Below, piece after piece: positions 38,617-51,900 of a stretch of 64,000 nt of DNA. The DNA comes from Myotis daubentonii (lineage: Eukaryota; Chordata; Mammalia; Chiroptera; Vespertilionidae), in NCBI RefSeq assembly GCF_963259705.1, contig NC_081844.1, positions 9,161,715 through 9,225,714 on the forward strand, written 5' to 3'. Every line of letters starts with the position of its first letter. Position 1 is the stretch's first letter. The notes under the pieces are model-generated. The model made no database searches, was not told the DNA's origin, and saw only the letters and a list, made by a program, of their open reading frames with translations. The position numbers and the translations under genes were made by a program.

Positions 38617-41600
38617 AGTTTTAATGCATTCTCACAGTTTCCTTATAATTATATACTAGAACCTTCAGGATATAAACTGTCTCAGTCAAAAAAAGCCATG
38701 GCGACTCAGGATCAACTGTAAACATAAACAGTGTTCTCGTCATTTTAAATCATTATACACAAGTACTGAGCTCTATAAACAGGAATTCTTAAAGTTTGAA
38801 ATGACATTTTAGTGAAAACGCCACTTAAAATAGCCTGAGTTGTTAATATTATCAGAATTGCCGTCATTTCAGAGCTTTCCACCACTAATCTCGGTTATTG
38901 AACTCGGCGTTAAATGTAGTTAGATTCTATTTACTTGTGTTTCAAAAGTTTGTTACACGTTCATATTCATTTCCTGGAAAGAAAATTGTGTATTTTAAGA
39001 GTTTTAACACATTTTGACAGTTTCCTGAGAAGTATGTACTAGAACCTTCAGGATATAAACTGTTTCAGTCAAAAAAGGAGACGGCAACTCAGAATCAACT
39101 GTAAACATAAACAGTATCCTCCTCATTTCAAATCATTATACACAAGTTCTGAGCTCTATAAACAGGAATTCTTAAAGTTCCGGAGAGGTTAATATTATCA
39201 GAATTCTCGTCATTTCAAAGTTTCTACCTGTAATCTCGGGAATTGAACTCGGCTTTAAATGTAGTTAGATTCTATTTACTTGTGTTTTAACTGTTTGTTA
39301 CACGTTCATATTCATTTCCTGGAAAGAAAACTGTGTATTTTAAGAGTTTTAACACATTCTCACAGTTTCCTTAGAATTATATACTAGAACCTTGAGGATA
39401 TAAACTGTCTCAGTCAAAAAAAGCCATGGCGACTCAGGATCAACTGTAAACATAAACAGTGTTCTCGTCATCTCAAATCATGATACACTAGTTCTGAGCT
39501 CTATAAACAGGAATTCTTAAAGTTTGAAATGACATTTTAGTGAAAACGCCACTTAAAATAGCCCGAGTTTTTAATATTATCAGAATTGCCGTCATTTCAG
39601 AGCTTTCATCCTCTAATCTCGGTAACTGAACTCGGCGTTAAATGTAGTTAGATTCTTTTTACTTGTGTTTCAACTGTTTGTTACACGTTCATATTCATTT
39701 CCTGGAAAGAAAATTGTGTATTTTAAGAGTTTTAACACATTTTGACAGTTTCCTGAGAAGTATGTACTAGAACCTTCAGGATATAAACTGTTTCAGTCAA
39801 AAAAGGCCACGGCAACTCAGAATCAACTGTAAACATAAACAATATTCTCCACATTTCAAATCATTATACACAAGTTCTGAGCTCTATAAACAGGAATTCT
39901 TAAAGTTCCGGAGATGTTAATATTATCAGAATTCTCGTCATTTCAAAGTTTCTACCTGTAATCTCGGGAATTGAACTCGGCTTTAAATGTACTTAGATTC
40001 TATTTACTTGTGTTTTAACTGTTTGTTACACGTTCATATTCATTTCCTGGAAAGAAAACTGAGTATTTTAAGAGTTTTAACACATTCTCACAGTTTCCTT
40101 AGAATTATATACTAGAACCTTCAGGATATAAACTGTCTCAGGCAAAAAAAGCCGTGGCAACTCAGGATCAACTGTAAACATAAACAGTGTTCTCGTCATT
40201 TCAAATCATTATACACTAGTTCTGAGCTCTATAAACAGGAATTCTTAAAGTTTGAAATGACATTTTAGTGAAAACGCCACTTAAAATAGCCTGAGTTGTT
40301 AATATTATCAGAATTGCCGTCATTTCAGAGCTTTCGACCTGTAATCTCGGTAACTGAACTCGGCCTTAAATGAAGTTAGATTCTATTTACTTGTGTTTCA
40401 ACTGTTTGTTACACGTTCATATTCATTTCCTGGAAAGAAAATTGTGTATTTTAAGAGTTTTAACACATTTTGACAGTTTCCTGAGAAGTATATACTAGAA
40501 CCTTCAGGATATAAACTGTTTCAGTCAAAAAACGCCACGGCAACTCAGAATCAACTGTAAACATAAACAATATTCTCCACATTTCAAATCATTATACACA
40601 AGTTCTGAGCTCTATAAACAGGAATTCTTAAAGTTCCGGAGATGTTAATATTATCAGAATTCTAGTCATTTCAAAGTTTCTACCTGTAATCTCGAGAATT
40701 GAACTCGGCTTTAAATGTACTTAGATTCTATTTACTTGTGTTTTAACTGTTTGTTACACGTTCATATTCATTTCCTGGAAAGAAAACTGAGTATTTTAAG
40801 AGTTTTAACACATTCTCACAGTTTCCTTAGAATTATATACTAGAACCTTCAGGATATAAACTGTCTCAGTCAAAAAAAGCCGTGGCAACTCAGGATCAAC
40901 TGTAAACATAAACAGTATTCTCCTCATTTTAAATCATTATACACAAGTACTGAGCTCTATAAACAGGAATTCTTAAAGTTTGAAATGACATTTTAGTGAA
41001 AACGCCACTTAAAATAGCCTGAGTTGTTAATATTATCAGAATTGCCGTCATTTCAGAGCTTTCCACCACTAATCTCGGTTATTGAACTCGGCGTTAAATG
41101 TAGTTAGATTCTATTTACTTGTGTTTCAACTGTTTGTTACACGTTCATATTCATTTCCTGGAAAGAAAATTGTGTATTTTAAGAGTTTTAACACATTTTG
41201 ACAGTTTCCTGAGAAGTATGTACTAGAACCTTCAGGATATAAACTGTTTCAGTCAAAAAAGGAGACGGCAACTCAGAATCAACTGTAAACATAAACAGTA
41301 TCCTCCTCATTTCAAATCATTATACACAAGTTCTGAGCTCTATAAACAGGAATTCTTAAAGTTCCGGAGAGGTTAATATTATCAGAATTCTCGTCATTTC
41401 AAAGTTTCTACCTGTAATCTCAGGAATTGAACTCGGCTTTAAATGTAGTTAGATTCTATTTACTTGTTTTTTAACTGTTTGTTACACGTTCATATTCATT
41501 TCCTGGAAAGAAAACTGTGTATTTTAAGAGTTTTAACACATTCTCACAGTTTCCTGAGAATTATATACTAGAACCTTCAGGATATAAACTGTCTCAGTCA

Positions 41601-43022
41601 AAAAAAGCCATGGCGACTCAGGATCAACTGTAAACATAAACAGTGTTCTCGTCATTTCAAATCATTATACACTAGTTCTGAGCTCTATAAACAGGAATTC
41701 TTAAAGTTTGAAATGACATTTTAGTGAAAACGCCACTTAAAATAGCCCGAGTTTTTAATAATATCAGAATTGCCGTCATTTCAGAGCTTTCAACCTCTAA
41801 TCTCGGTAACTGAACTCGGCGTTAAATGTAGTTAGATTCTTTTTACTTGTGTTTCAACTGTTTGTTACACGTTCATATTCATTTCCTGGAAAGAAAATTG
41901 TGTATTTTAAGAGTTTTAACACATTTTGACAGTTTCCTGAGAAGTATGTACTAGAACCTTCAGGATATAAACTGTTTCAGTCAAAAAAGGCCACGGCAAC
42001 TCAGAATCAACTGTAAACATAAACAATATTCTCCACATTTCAAATCATTATACACAAGTTCTGAGCTCTATAAACAGGAATTCTTAAAGTTTGAAATGAC
42101 ATTTTAGTGAAAACGCCACTTAAAATAGCCTGAGTTGTTAATATTATCAGAATTGCCGTCATTTCAGAGCTTTCCACCACTAATCTCGGTTATTGAACTC
42201 GGCGTTAAATGTAGTTAGATTCTTTTTACTTGTGTTTCAACTGTTTGTTACACGTTCATATTCATTTCCTGGAAAGAAAATTGTGTATTTTAATAGTTTT
42301 AACACATTTTGACAGTTTCCTGAGAAGTATGTACTAGAACCTTCAGGATATAAACTGTTTCAGTCAAAAAAGGCCACGGCAACTCAGAATCAACTGTAAA
42401 CATAAACAATATTCTCCACATTTCAAATCATTATACACAAGTTCTGAGCTCTATAAACAGGAATTCTTAAAGTTCCGGAGATGTTAATATTATCAGAATT
42501 CTCGTCATTTCAAAGTTTCTACCTGTAATCTCGGGAATTGAACTCGGCTTTAAATGTACTTAGATTCTATTTACTTGTGTTTTAACTGTTTGTTACACGT
42601 TCATATTCATTTCCTGGAAAGAAAACTGAGTATTTTAAGAGTTTTAACACATTCTCACAGTCTCCTTAGAATTATATACTAGAACCTTCAGGATATAAAC
42701 TGTCTCAGGCAAAAAAAGCCGTGGCAACTCAGGATCAACTGTAAACATAAACAGTGTTCTCGTCATTTCAAATCATTATACACTAGTTCTGAGCTCTATA
42801 AACAGGAATTCTTAAAGTTTGAAATGACATTTTAGTGAAAACGCCACTTAAAATAGCCTGAGTTGTTAATATTATCAGAATTGCCGTCATTTCAGAGCTT
42901 TCGACCTGTAATCTCGGTAACTGAACTCGGCCTTAAATGAAGTTAGATTCTATTTACTTGTGTTTCAACTGTTTGTTACACGTTCATATTCATTTCCTGG
43001 AAAGAAAATTGTGTATTTTAAG
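38617..43022. repeat. 5477-bp HOR, copy 3, truncated after 12 monomers
   Basis: Starts are A38617, B39000, A39345, B39728, A40073, B40456, A40801, B41184, A41529, hybrid 41912, B42295, A42640. Tags match copies 1 and 2 up to the A at 42640 (with cacagtctcc). The following B at 43023 is not the expected aggccac/cggg type but an aaaagccac/cgag type like the last B of the unit. The copy therefore breaks off near 43022, as if one dimer had been skipped by unequal exchange. Confidence 0.92.
41912..42294 (+). repeat. B/A hybrid monomer, copy in third 5477-bp unit
   Basis: Third copy at +10954 from the first, again ending in ttttaat at 42294. It is the likely source of the hybrids at 43751 and 45590, which lie 1839 and 3678 bp further on. 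Confidence 0.92.
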
Positions 43023-44133
43023 AGTTTTAACACATTTTGACAGTTTCCTGAGAAGTATATACTAGAACCTTCAGGATATAAACTGTTTCAGTCAAAAAAA
43101 GCCACGGCAACTCAGAATCAACTGTAAACATAAACAATATTCTCCACATTTCAAATCATTATACACAAGTTCTGAGCTCTATAAACAGGAATTCTTAAAG
43201 TTCCGGAGATGTTAATATTATCAGAATTCTCGTCATTTCAAAGTTTCTACCTGTAATCTCGAGAATTGAACTCGGCTTTAAATGTACTTAGATTCTATTT
43301 ACTTGTGTTTTAACTGTTTGTTACACGTTCATATTCATTTCCTGGAAAGAAAACTGAGTATTTTAAGAGTTTTAACACATACTCACAGTTTCCTTAGAAT
43401 TATATACTAGAACCTTCAGGATATAAACTGACTCAGTCAAAAAAAGCCGTGGCAACTCAGGATCAACTGTAAACATAAACAGTATTCTCCTCATTTTAAA
43501 TCATTATACACTAGTTCTGAGCTCTATAAACAGGAATTCTTAAAGTTTGAAATGACATTTTAGTGAAAACGCCACTTAAAATAGCCTGAGTTGTTAATAT
43601 TATCAGAATTGCCGTCATTTCAGAGCTTTCATCCTCTAATCTCGGTAACTGAACTCGGCGTTAAATGTAGTTAGATTCTTTTTACTTGTGTTTCAACTGT
43701 TTGTTACACGTTCATATTCATTTCCTGGAAAGAAAATTGTGTATTTTAAGAGTTTTAACACATTTTGACAGTTTCCTGAGAAGTATGTACTAGAACCTTC
43801 AGGATATAAACTGTTTCAGTCAAAAAAGGCCACGGCAACTCAGAATCAACTGTAAACATAAACAATATTCTCCACATTTCAAATCATTATACACAAGTTC
43901 TGAGCTCTATAAACAGGAATTCTTAAAGTTTGAAATGACATTTTAGTGAAAACGCCACTTAAAATAGCCTGAGTTGTTAATATTATCAGAATTGCCGTCA
44001 TTTCAGAGCTTTCCACCACTAATCTCGGTTATTGAACTCGGCGTTAAATGTAGTTAGATTCTTTTTACTTGTGTTTCAACTGTTTGTTACACGTTCATAT
44101 TCATTTCCTGGAAAGAAAATTGTGTATTTTAAG
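42295..44133. repeat. 1839-bp HOR of five monomers, copy 1
   Basis: Order: B42295, A42640, B43023, A43368, hybrid 43751, giving 345+383+345+383+383=1839. Tags are cacagtctcc in the first A, aaaaaaagccacgg in the second B, and catactcac with actgactcag in the second A. That A (43368) is itself mosaic: its left part matches the A at 40801 and its right part, with catcctct, matches the A at 39345. The unit overlaps the tail of the third 5477-bp copy. Confidence 0.9.
43751..44133 (+). repeat. B/A hybrid monomer within the 1839-bp HOR
   Basis: B-type left part and A-type right part as in the earlier hybrids, but it ends in the common ttttaag rather than ttttaat. Either the substitution was lost by conversion or this copy predates it. 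Confidence 0.92.
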
Positions 44134-45972
44134 AGTTTTAACACATTTTGACAGTTTCCTGAGAAGTATGTACTAGAACCTTCAGGATATAAACTGTTTC
44201 AGTCAAAAAAGGCCACGGCAACTCAGAATCAACTGTAAACATAAACAATATTCTCCACATTTCAAATCATTATACACAAGTTCTGAGCTCTATAAACAGG
44301 AATTCTTAAAGTTCCGGAGATGTTAATATTATCAGAATTCTCGTCATTTCAAAGTTTCTACCTGTAATCTCGGGAATTGAACTCGGCTTTAAATGTACTT
44401 AGATTCTATTTACTTGTGTTTTAACTGTTTGTTACACGTTCATATTCATTTCCTGGAAAGAAAACTGAGTATTTTAAGAGTTTTAACACATTCTCACAGT
44501 CTCCTTAGAATTATATACTAGAACCTTCAGGATATAAACTGTCTCAGGCAAAAAAAGCCGTGGCAACTCAGGATCAACTGTAAACATAAACAGTGTTCTC
44601 GTCATTTCAAATCATTATACACTAGTTCTGAGCTCTATAAACAGGAATTCTTAAAGTTTGAAATGACATTTTAGTGAAAACGCCACTTAAAATAGCCTGA
44701 GTTGTTAATATTATCAGAATTGCCGTCATTTCAGAGCTTTCGACCTGTAATCTCGGTAACTGAACTCGGCCTTAAATGAAGTTAGATTCTATTTACTTGT
44801 GTTTCAACTGTTTGTTACACGTTCATATTCATTTCCTGGAAAGAAAATTGTGTATTTTAAGAGTTTTAACACATTTTGACAGTTTCCTGAGAAGTATATA
44901 CTAGAACCTTCAGGATATAAACTGTTTCAGTCAAAAAAAGCCACGGCAACTCAGAATCAACTGTAAACATAAACAATATTCTCCACATTTCAAATCATTA
45001 TACACAAGTTCTGAGCTCTATAAACAGGAATTCTTAAAGTTCCGGAGATGTTAATATTATCAGAATTCTCGTCATTTCAAAGTTTCTACCTGTAATCTCG
45101 AGAATTGAACTCGGCTTTAAATGTACTTAGATTCTATTTACTTGTGTTTTAACTGTTTGTTACACGTTCATATTCATTTCCTGGAAAGAAAACTGAGTAT
45201 TTTAAGAGTTTTAACACATACTCACAGTTTCCTTAGAATTATATACTAGAACCTTCAGGATATAAACTGACTCAGTCAAAAAAAGCCGTGGCAACTCAGG
45301 ATCAACTGTAAACATAAACAGTATTCTCCTCATTTTAAATCATTATACACTAGTTCTGAGCTCTATAAACAGGAATTCTTAAAGTTTGAAATGACATTTT
45401 AGTGAAAACGCCACTTAAAATAGCCTGAGTTGTTAATATTATCAGAATTGCCGTCATTTCAGAGCTTTCATCCTCTAATCTCGGTAACTGAACTCGGCGT
45501 TAAATGTAGTTAGATTCTTTTTACTTGTGTTTCAACTGTTTGTTACACGTTCATATTCATTTCCTGGAAAGAAAATTGTGTATTTTAAGAGTTTTAACAC
45601 ATTTTGACAGTTTCCTGAGAAGTATGTACTAGAACCTTCAGGATATAAACTGTTTCAGTCAAAAAAGGCCACGGCAACTCAGAATCAACTGTAAACATAA
45701 ACAATATTCTCCACATTTCAAATCATTATACACAAGTTCTGAGCTCTATAAACAGGAATTCTTAAAGTTTGAAATGACATTTTAGTGAAAACGCCACTTA
45801 AAATAGCCTGAGTTGTTAATATTATCAGAATTGCCGTCATTTCAGAGCTTTCCACCACTAATCTCGGTTATTGAACTCGGCGTTAAATGTAGTTAGATTC
45901 TTTTTACTTGTGTTTCAACTGTTTGTTACACGTTCATATTCATTTCCTGGAAAGAAAATTGTGTATTTTAAG
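44134..45972. repeat. 1839-bp HOR of five monomers, copy 2
   Basis: Order: B44134, A44479, B44862, A45207, hybrid 45590. It carries all private tags of copy 1, including catactcac and actgactcag in the A at 45207. The next B at 45973 has gagagg instead of gagatg and begins the right domain. Confidence 0.9.
45590..45972 (+). repeat. B/A hybrid monomer, last copy in the window
   Basis: Same structure as 43751-44133 at +1839, ending ttttaag. To the right of 45972 no further hybrids occur and strict A-B alternation resumes. Confidence 0.92.
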
Positions 45973-48900
45973 AGTTTTAACACATTTTGACAGTTTCCTG
46001 AGAAGTATGTACTAGAACCTTCAGGATATAAACTGTTTCAGTCAAAAAAGGCCACGGCAACTCAGAATCAACTGTAAACATAAACAATATTCTCCACATT
46101 TCAAATCATTATACACAAGTTCTGAGCTCTATAAACAGGAATTCTTAAAGTTCCGGAGAGGTTAATATTATCAGAATTCTCGTCATTTCAAAGTTTCTAC
46201 CTGTAATCTCGGGAATTGAACTCGGCTTTAAATGTACTTAGATTCTATTTACTTGTGTTTTAACTGTTTGTTACACGTTCATATTCATTTCCTGGAAAGA
46301 AAACTGAGTATTTTAAGAGTTTTAACACATTCTCACAGTTTCCTTAGAATTATATACTAGAACCTTCAGGATATAAACTGTCTCAGGCAAAAAAAGCCGT
46401 GGCAACTCAGGATCAACTGTAAACATAAACAGGGTTCTCGTCATTTCAAATCATTATACACTAGTTCTGAGCTCTATAAACAGGAATTCTTAAAGTTTGA
46501 AATGACATTTTAGTGAAAACGCCACTTAAAATAGCCTGAGTTGTTAATATTATCAGAATTGCCGTCATTTCAGAGCTTTCGACCTGTAATCTCGGTAACT
46601 GAACTCGGCCTTAAATGAAGTTAGATTCTATTTACTTGTGTTTCAACTGTTTGTTACACGTTCATATTCATTTCCTGGAAAGAAAATTGTGTATTTTAAG
46701 AGTTTTAACACATTTTGACAGTTTCCTGAGAAGTATATACTAGAACATTCAGGATATAAACTGTTTCAGTCAAAAAACGCCACGGCAACTCAGAATCAAC
46801 TGTAAACATAAACAATATTCTCCACATTTCAAATCATTATACACAAGTTCTGAGCTCTATAAACAGGAATTCTTAAAGTTCCGGAGATGTTAATATTATC
46901 AGAATTCTCGTCATTTCAAAGTTTCTACCTGTAATCTCGAGAATTGAACTCGGCTTTAAATGTACTTAGATTCTATTTACTTGTGTTTTAACTGTTTGTT
47001 ACACGTTCATATTCATTTCCTGGAAAGAAAACAGTATTTTAAGAGTTTTAACGCATTCTCACAGTTTCCTTAGAATTATATACTAGAACCTTCAGGATAT
47101 AAACTGTCTCAGTCAAAAAAAGCCATGGCGACTCAGGATCAACTGTAAACATAAACAGTGTTCTCGTCATTTTAAATCATTATACACAAGTACTGAGCTC
47201 TATAAACAGGAATTCTTAAAGTTTGAAATGACATTTTAGTGAAAACGCCACTTAAAATAGCCTGAGTTGTTAATATTATCAGAATTGCCGTCATTTCAGA
47301 GCTTTCCACCACTAATCTCGGTTATTGAACTCGGCGTTAAATGTAGTTAGATTCTATTTACTTGTGTTTCAACTGTTTGTTACACGTTCATATTCATTTC
47401 CTGGAAAGAAAATTGTGTATTTTAAGAGTTTTAACACATTTTGACAGTTTCCTGAGAAGTATGTACTAGAACCTTCAGGATATAAACTGTTTCAGTCAAA
47501 AAAGGAGACGGCAACTCAGAATCAACTCTAAACATAAACAGTATCCTCCTCATTTCAAATCATTATACACAAGTTCTGAGCTCTATAAACAGGAATTCTT
47601 AAAGTTCCGGAGAGGTTAATATTATCAGAATTCTCGTCATTTCAAAGTTTCTACCTGTAATCTCGGGAATTGAACTCGGCTTTAAATGTAGTTAGATTCT
47701 ATTTACTTGTTTTTTAACTGTTTGTTACACGTTCATATTCATTTCCTGGAAAGAAAACTGTGTATTTTAAGAGTTTTAACACATTCTCACAGTTTCCTTA
47801 GAATTATATACTAGAACCTTGAGGATATAAACTGTCTCAGTCAAAAAAAGCCATGGCGACTCAGGATCAACTGTAAACATAAACAGTGTTCTCGTCATTT
47901 CAAATCATTATACACTAGTTCTGAGCTCTATAAACAGGAATTCTTAAAGTTTGAAATGACATTTTAGTGAAAACGCCACTTAAAATAGCCCGAGTTTTTA
48001 ATATTATCAGAATTGCCGTCATTTCAGAGCTTTCAACCTCTAATCTCGGTAACTGAACTCGGCGTTAAATGTAGTTAGATTCTTTTTACTTGTGTTTCAA
48101 CTGTTTGTTACACGTTCATATTCATTTCCTGGAAAGAAAATTGTGTATTTTAAGAGTTTTAACACATTTTGACAGTTTCCTGAGAAGTATGTACTAGAAC
48201 CTTCAGGATATAAACTGTTTCAGTCAAAAAAGGCCACGGCAACTCAGAATCAACTGTAAACATAAACAATATTCTCCACATTTCAAATCATTATACACAA
48301 GTTCTGAGCTCTATAAACAGGAATTCTTAAAGTTCCGGAGATGTTAATATTATCAGAATTCTCGTCATTTCAAAGTTTCTACCTGTAATCTCGGGAATTG
48401 AACTCGGCTTTAAATGTACTTAGATTCTATTTACTTGTGTTTTAACTGTTTGTTACACGTTCATATTCATTTCCTGGAAAGAAAACTGAGTATTTTAAGA
48501 GTTTTAACACATTCTCACAGTTTCCTTAGAATTATATACTAGAACCTTCAGGATATAAACTGTCTCAGGCAAAAAAAGCCGTGGCAACTCAGGATCAACT
48601 GTAAACATAAACAGTGTTCTCGTCATTTCAAATCATTATACACTAGTTCTGAGCTCTATAAACAGGAATTCTTAAAGTTTGAAATGACATTTTAGTGAAA
48701 ACGCCACTTAAAATAGCCTGAGTTGTTAATATTATCAGAATTGCCGTCATTTCAGAGCTTTCGACCTGTAATCTCGGTAACTGAACTAGGCCTTAAATGA
48801 AGTTAGATTCTATTTACTTGTGTTTCAACTGTTTGTTACACGTTCATATTCATTTCCTGGAAAGAAAATTGTGTATTTTAAGAGTTTTAACACATTTTGA

Positions 48901-51900
48901 GAGTTTCCTGAGAAGTATATACTAGAACCTTCAGGATATAAACTGTTTCAGTCAAAAAAGGAGACGGCAACTCAGAATCAACTGTAAACATAAACAGTAT
49001 CCTCCTCATTTCAAATCATTATACACAAGTTCTGAGCTCTATAAACAGGAATTCTTAAAGTTCCGGAGAGGTTAATATTATCAGAATTCTCGGCATTTCA
49101 AAGTTTCTACCTGTAATCTCGGGAATTGAACTCGGCTTTAAATGTAGTTAGATTCTATTTACTTGTTTTTTAACTGTTTGTTACACGTTCATATTCATTT
49201 CCTGGAAAGAAAACTGTGTATTTTAAGAGTTTTAACACATTCTCAAAGTTTCCTTAGAATTATATACTAGAACCTTCAGGATATAAACTGTCTCAGGCAA
49301 AAAAAGCCATGGCGACTCAGGATCAACTGTAAACATAAACAGTGTTCTCGTCATTTCAAATCATTATACACTAGTTCTGAGCTCTATAAACAGGAATTCT
49401 TAAAGTTTGAAATGACATTTTAGTGAAAACGCCACTTAAAATAGCCCGAGTTTTTAATATTATCAGAATTGCCGTCATTTCAGAGCTTTCAACCTCTAAT
49501 CTCGGTAACTGAACTCGGCGTTAAATGTAGTTAGATTCTTTTTACTTGTGTTTCAACTGTTTGTTACACGTTCATATTCATTTCCTGGAAAGAAAATTGT
49601 GTATTTTAAGAGTTTTAACACATTTTGACAGTTTCCTGAGAAGTATGTACTAGAACCTTCAGGATATAAACTGTTTCAGTCAAAAAAGGCCACGGCAACT
49701 CAGAATCAACTGTAAACATAAACAATATTCTCCACATTTCAAATCATTATACACAAGTTCTGAGCTCTATAAACAGGAATTCTTAAAGTTCCGGAGAGGT
49801 TAATATTATCAGAATTCTCGTCATTTCAAAGTTTCTACCTGTAATCTCGGGAATTGAACTCGGCTTTAAATGTAGTTAGATTCTATTTACTTGTTTTTTA
49901 ACTGTTTGTTACACGTTCATATTCATTTCCTGGAAAGAAAACTGTGTATTTTAAGAGTTTTAACACATTCTCACAGTTTCCTTAGAATTATATACTAGAA
50001 CCTTGAGGATATAAACTGTCTCAGTCAAAAAAAGCCATGGCGACTCAGGATCAACTGTAAACATAAACAGTGTTCTCGTCATTTCAAATCATTATACACT
50101 AGTTCTGAGCTCTATAAACAGGAATTCTTAAAGTTTGAAATGACATTTTAGTGAAAACGCCACTTAAAATAGCCCGAGTTGTTAATATTATCAGAATTGC
50201 CGTCATTTCAGAGCTTTCAACCTCTAATCTCGGTAACTGAACTCGGCGTTAAATGTAGTTAGATTCTTTTTACTTGTGTTTCAACTGTTTGTTACACGTT
50301 CATATTCATTTCCTGGAAAGAAAATTGTGTATTTTAAGAGTTTTAACACATTTTGACAGTTTCCTGAGAAGTATATACTAGAACCTTCAGGATATATAAA
50401 CTGTTTCAGTCAAAAAACGCCACGGCAACTCAGAATCAACTGTAAACATAAACAATATTCTCCACATTTCAAATCATTATACACAAGTTCTGAGCTCTAT
50501 AAACAGGAATTCTTAAAGTTCCGGAGATGTTAATATTATCAGAATTCTCGTCATTTCAAAGTTTCTACCTGTAATCTCGGGAATTGAACTCGGCTTTAAA
50601 TGTACTTAGATTCTATTTACTTGTGTTTTAACTGTTTGTTACACGTTCATATTCATTTCCTGGAAAGAAAACTGAGTATTTTAAGAGTTTTAACACATTC
50701 TCACAGTTTCCTTAGAATTATATACTAGAACCTTCAAGATATAAACTGTCTCAGGCAAAAAAAGCCGTGGCAACTCAGGATCAACTGTAAACATAAACAG
50801 GGTTCTCGTCATTTCAAATCATTATACACTAGTTCTGAGCTCTATAAACAGGAATTCTTAAAGTTTGAAATGACATTTTAGTGAAAACGCCACTTAAAAT
50901 AGCCTGAGTTGTTAATATTATCAGAATTGCCGTCATTTCAGAGCTTTCGACCTGTAATCTCGGTAACTGAACTCGGCCTTAAATGAAGTTAGATTCTATT
51001 TACTTGTGTTTCAACTGTTTGTTACACGTTCATATTCATTTCCTGGAAAGAAAATTGTGTATTTTAAGAGTTTTAACACATTTTGACAGTTTCCTGAGAA
51101 GTATGTACTAGAACCTTCAGGATATAAACTGTTTCAGTCAAAAAAGGCCACGGCAACTCAGAATCAACTCTAAACATAAACAGTATCCTCCTCATTTCAA
51201 ATCATTATACACAAGTTCTGAGCTCTATAAACAGGAATTCTTAAAGTTCCGGAGAGGTTAATATTATCAGAATTCTCGTCATTTCAAAGTTTCTACCTGT
51301 AATCTCGGGAATTGAACTCGGCTTTAAATGTAGTTAGATTCTATTTACTTGTTTTTTAACTGTTTGTTACACGTTCATATTCATTTCCTGGAAAGAAAAC
51401 TGTGTATTTTAAGAGTTTTAACACATTCTCACAGTTTCCTTAGAATTATATACTAGAACCTTGAGGATATAAACTGTCTCAGTCAAAAAAAGCCATGGCG
51501 ACTCAGGATCACTGTAAACATAAACAGTGTTCTCGTCATTTCAAATCATTATACACTAGTTCTGAGCTCTATAAACAGGAATTCTTAAAGTTTGAAATGA
51601 CATTTTAGTGAAAACGCCACTTAAAATAGCCCGAGTTTTTAATATTATCAGAATTGCCGTCATTTCAGAGCTTTCAACCTCTAATCTCGGTAACTGAACT
51701 CGGCGTTAAATGTAGTTAGATTCTTTTTACTTGTGTTTCAACTGTTTGTTACACGTTCATATTCATTTCCTGGAAAGAAAATTGTGTATTTTAAGAGTTT
51801 TAACACATTTTGACAGTTTCCTGAGAAGTATATACTAGAACCTTCAGGATATAAACTGTTTCAGTCAAAAAAGGCCACGGCAACTCAGAATCAACTGTAA

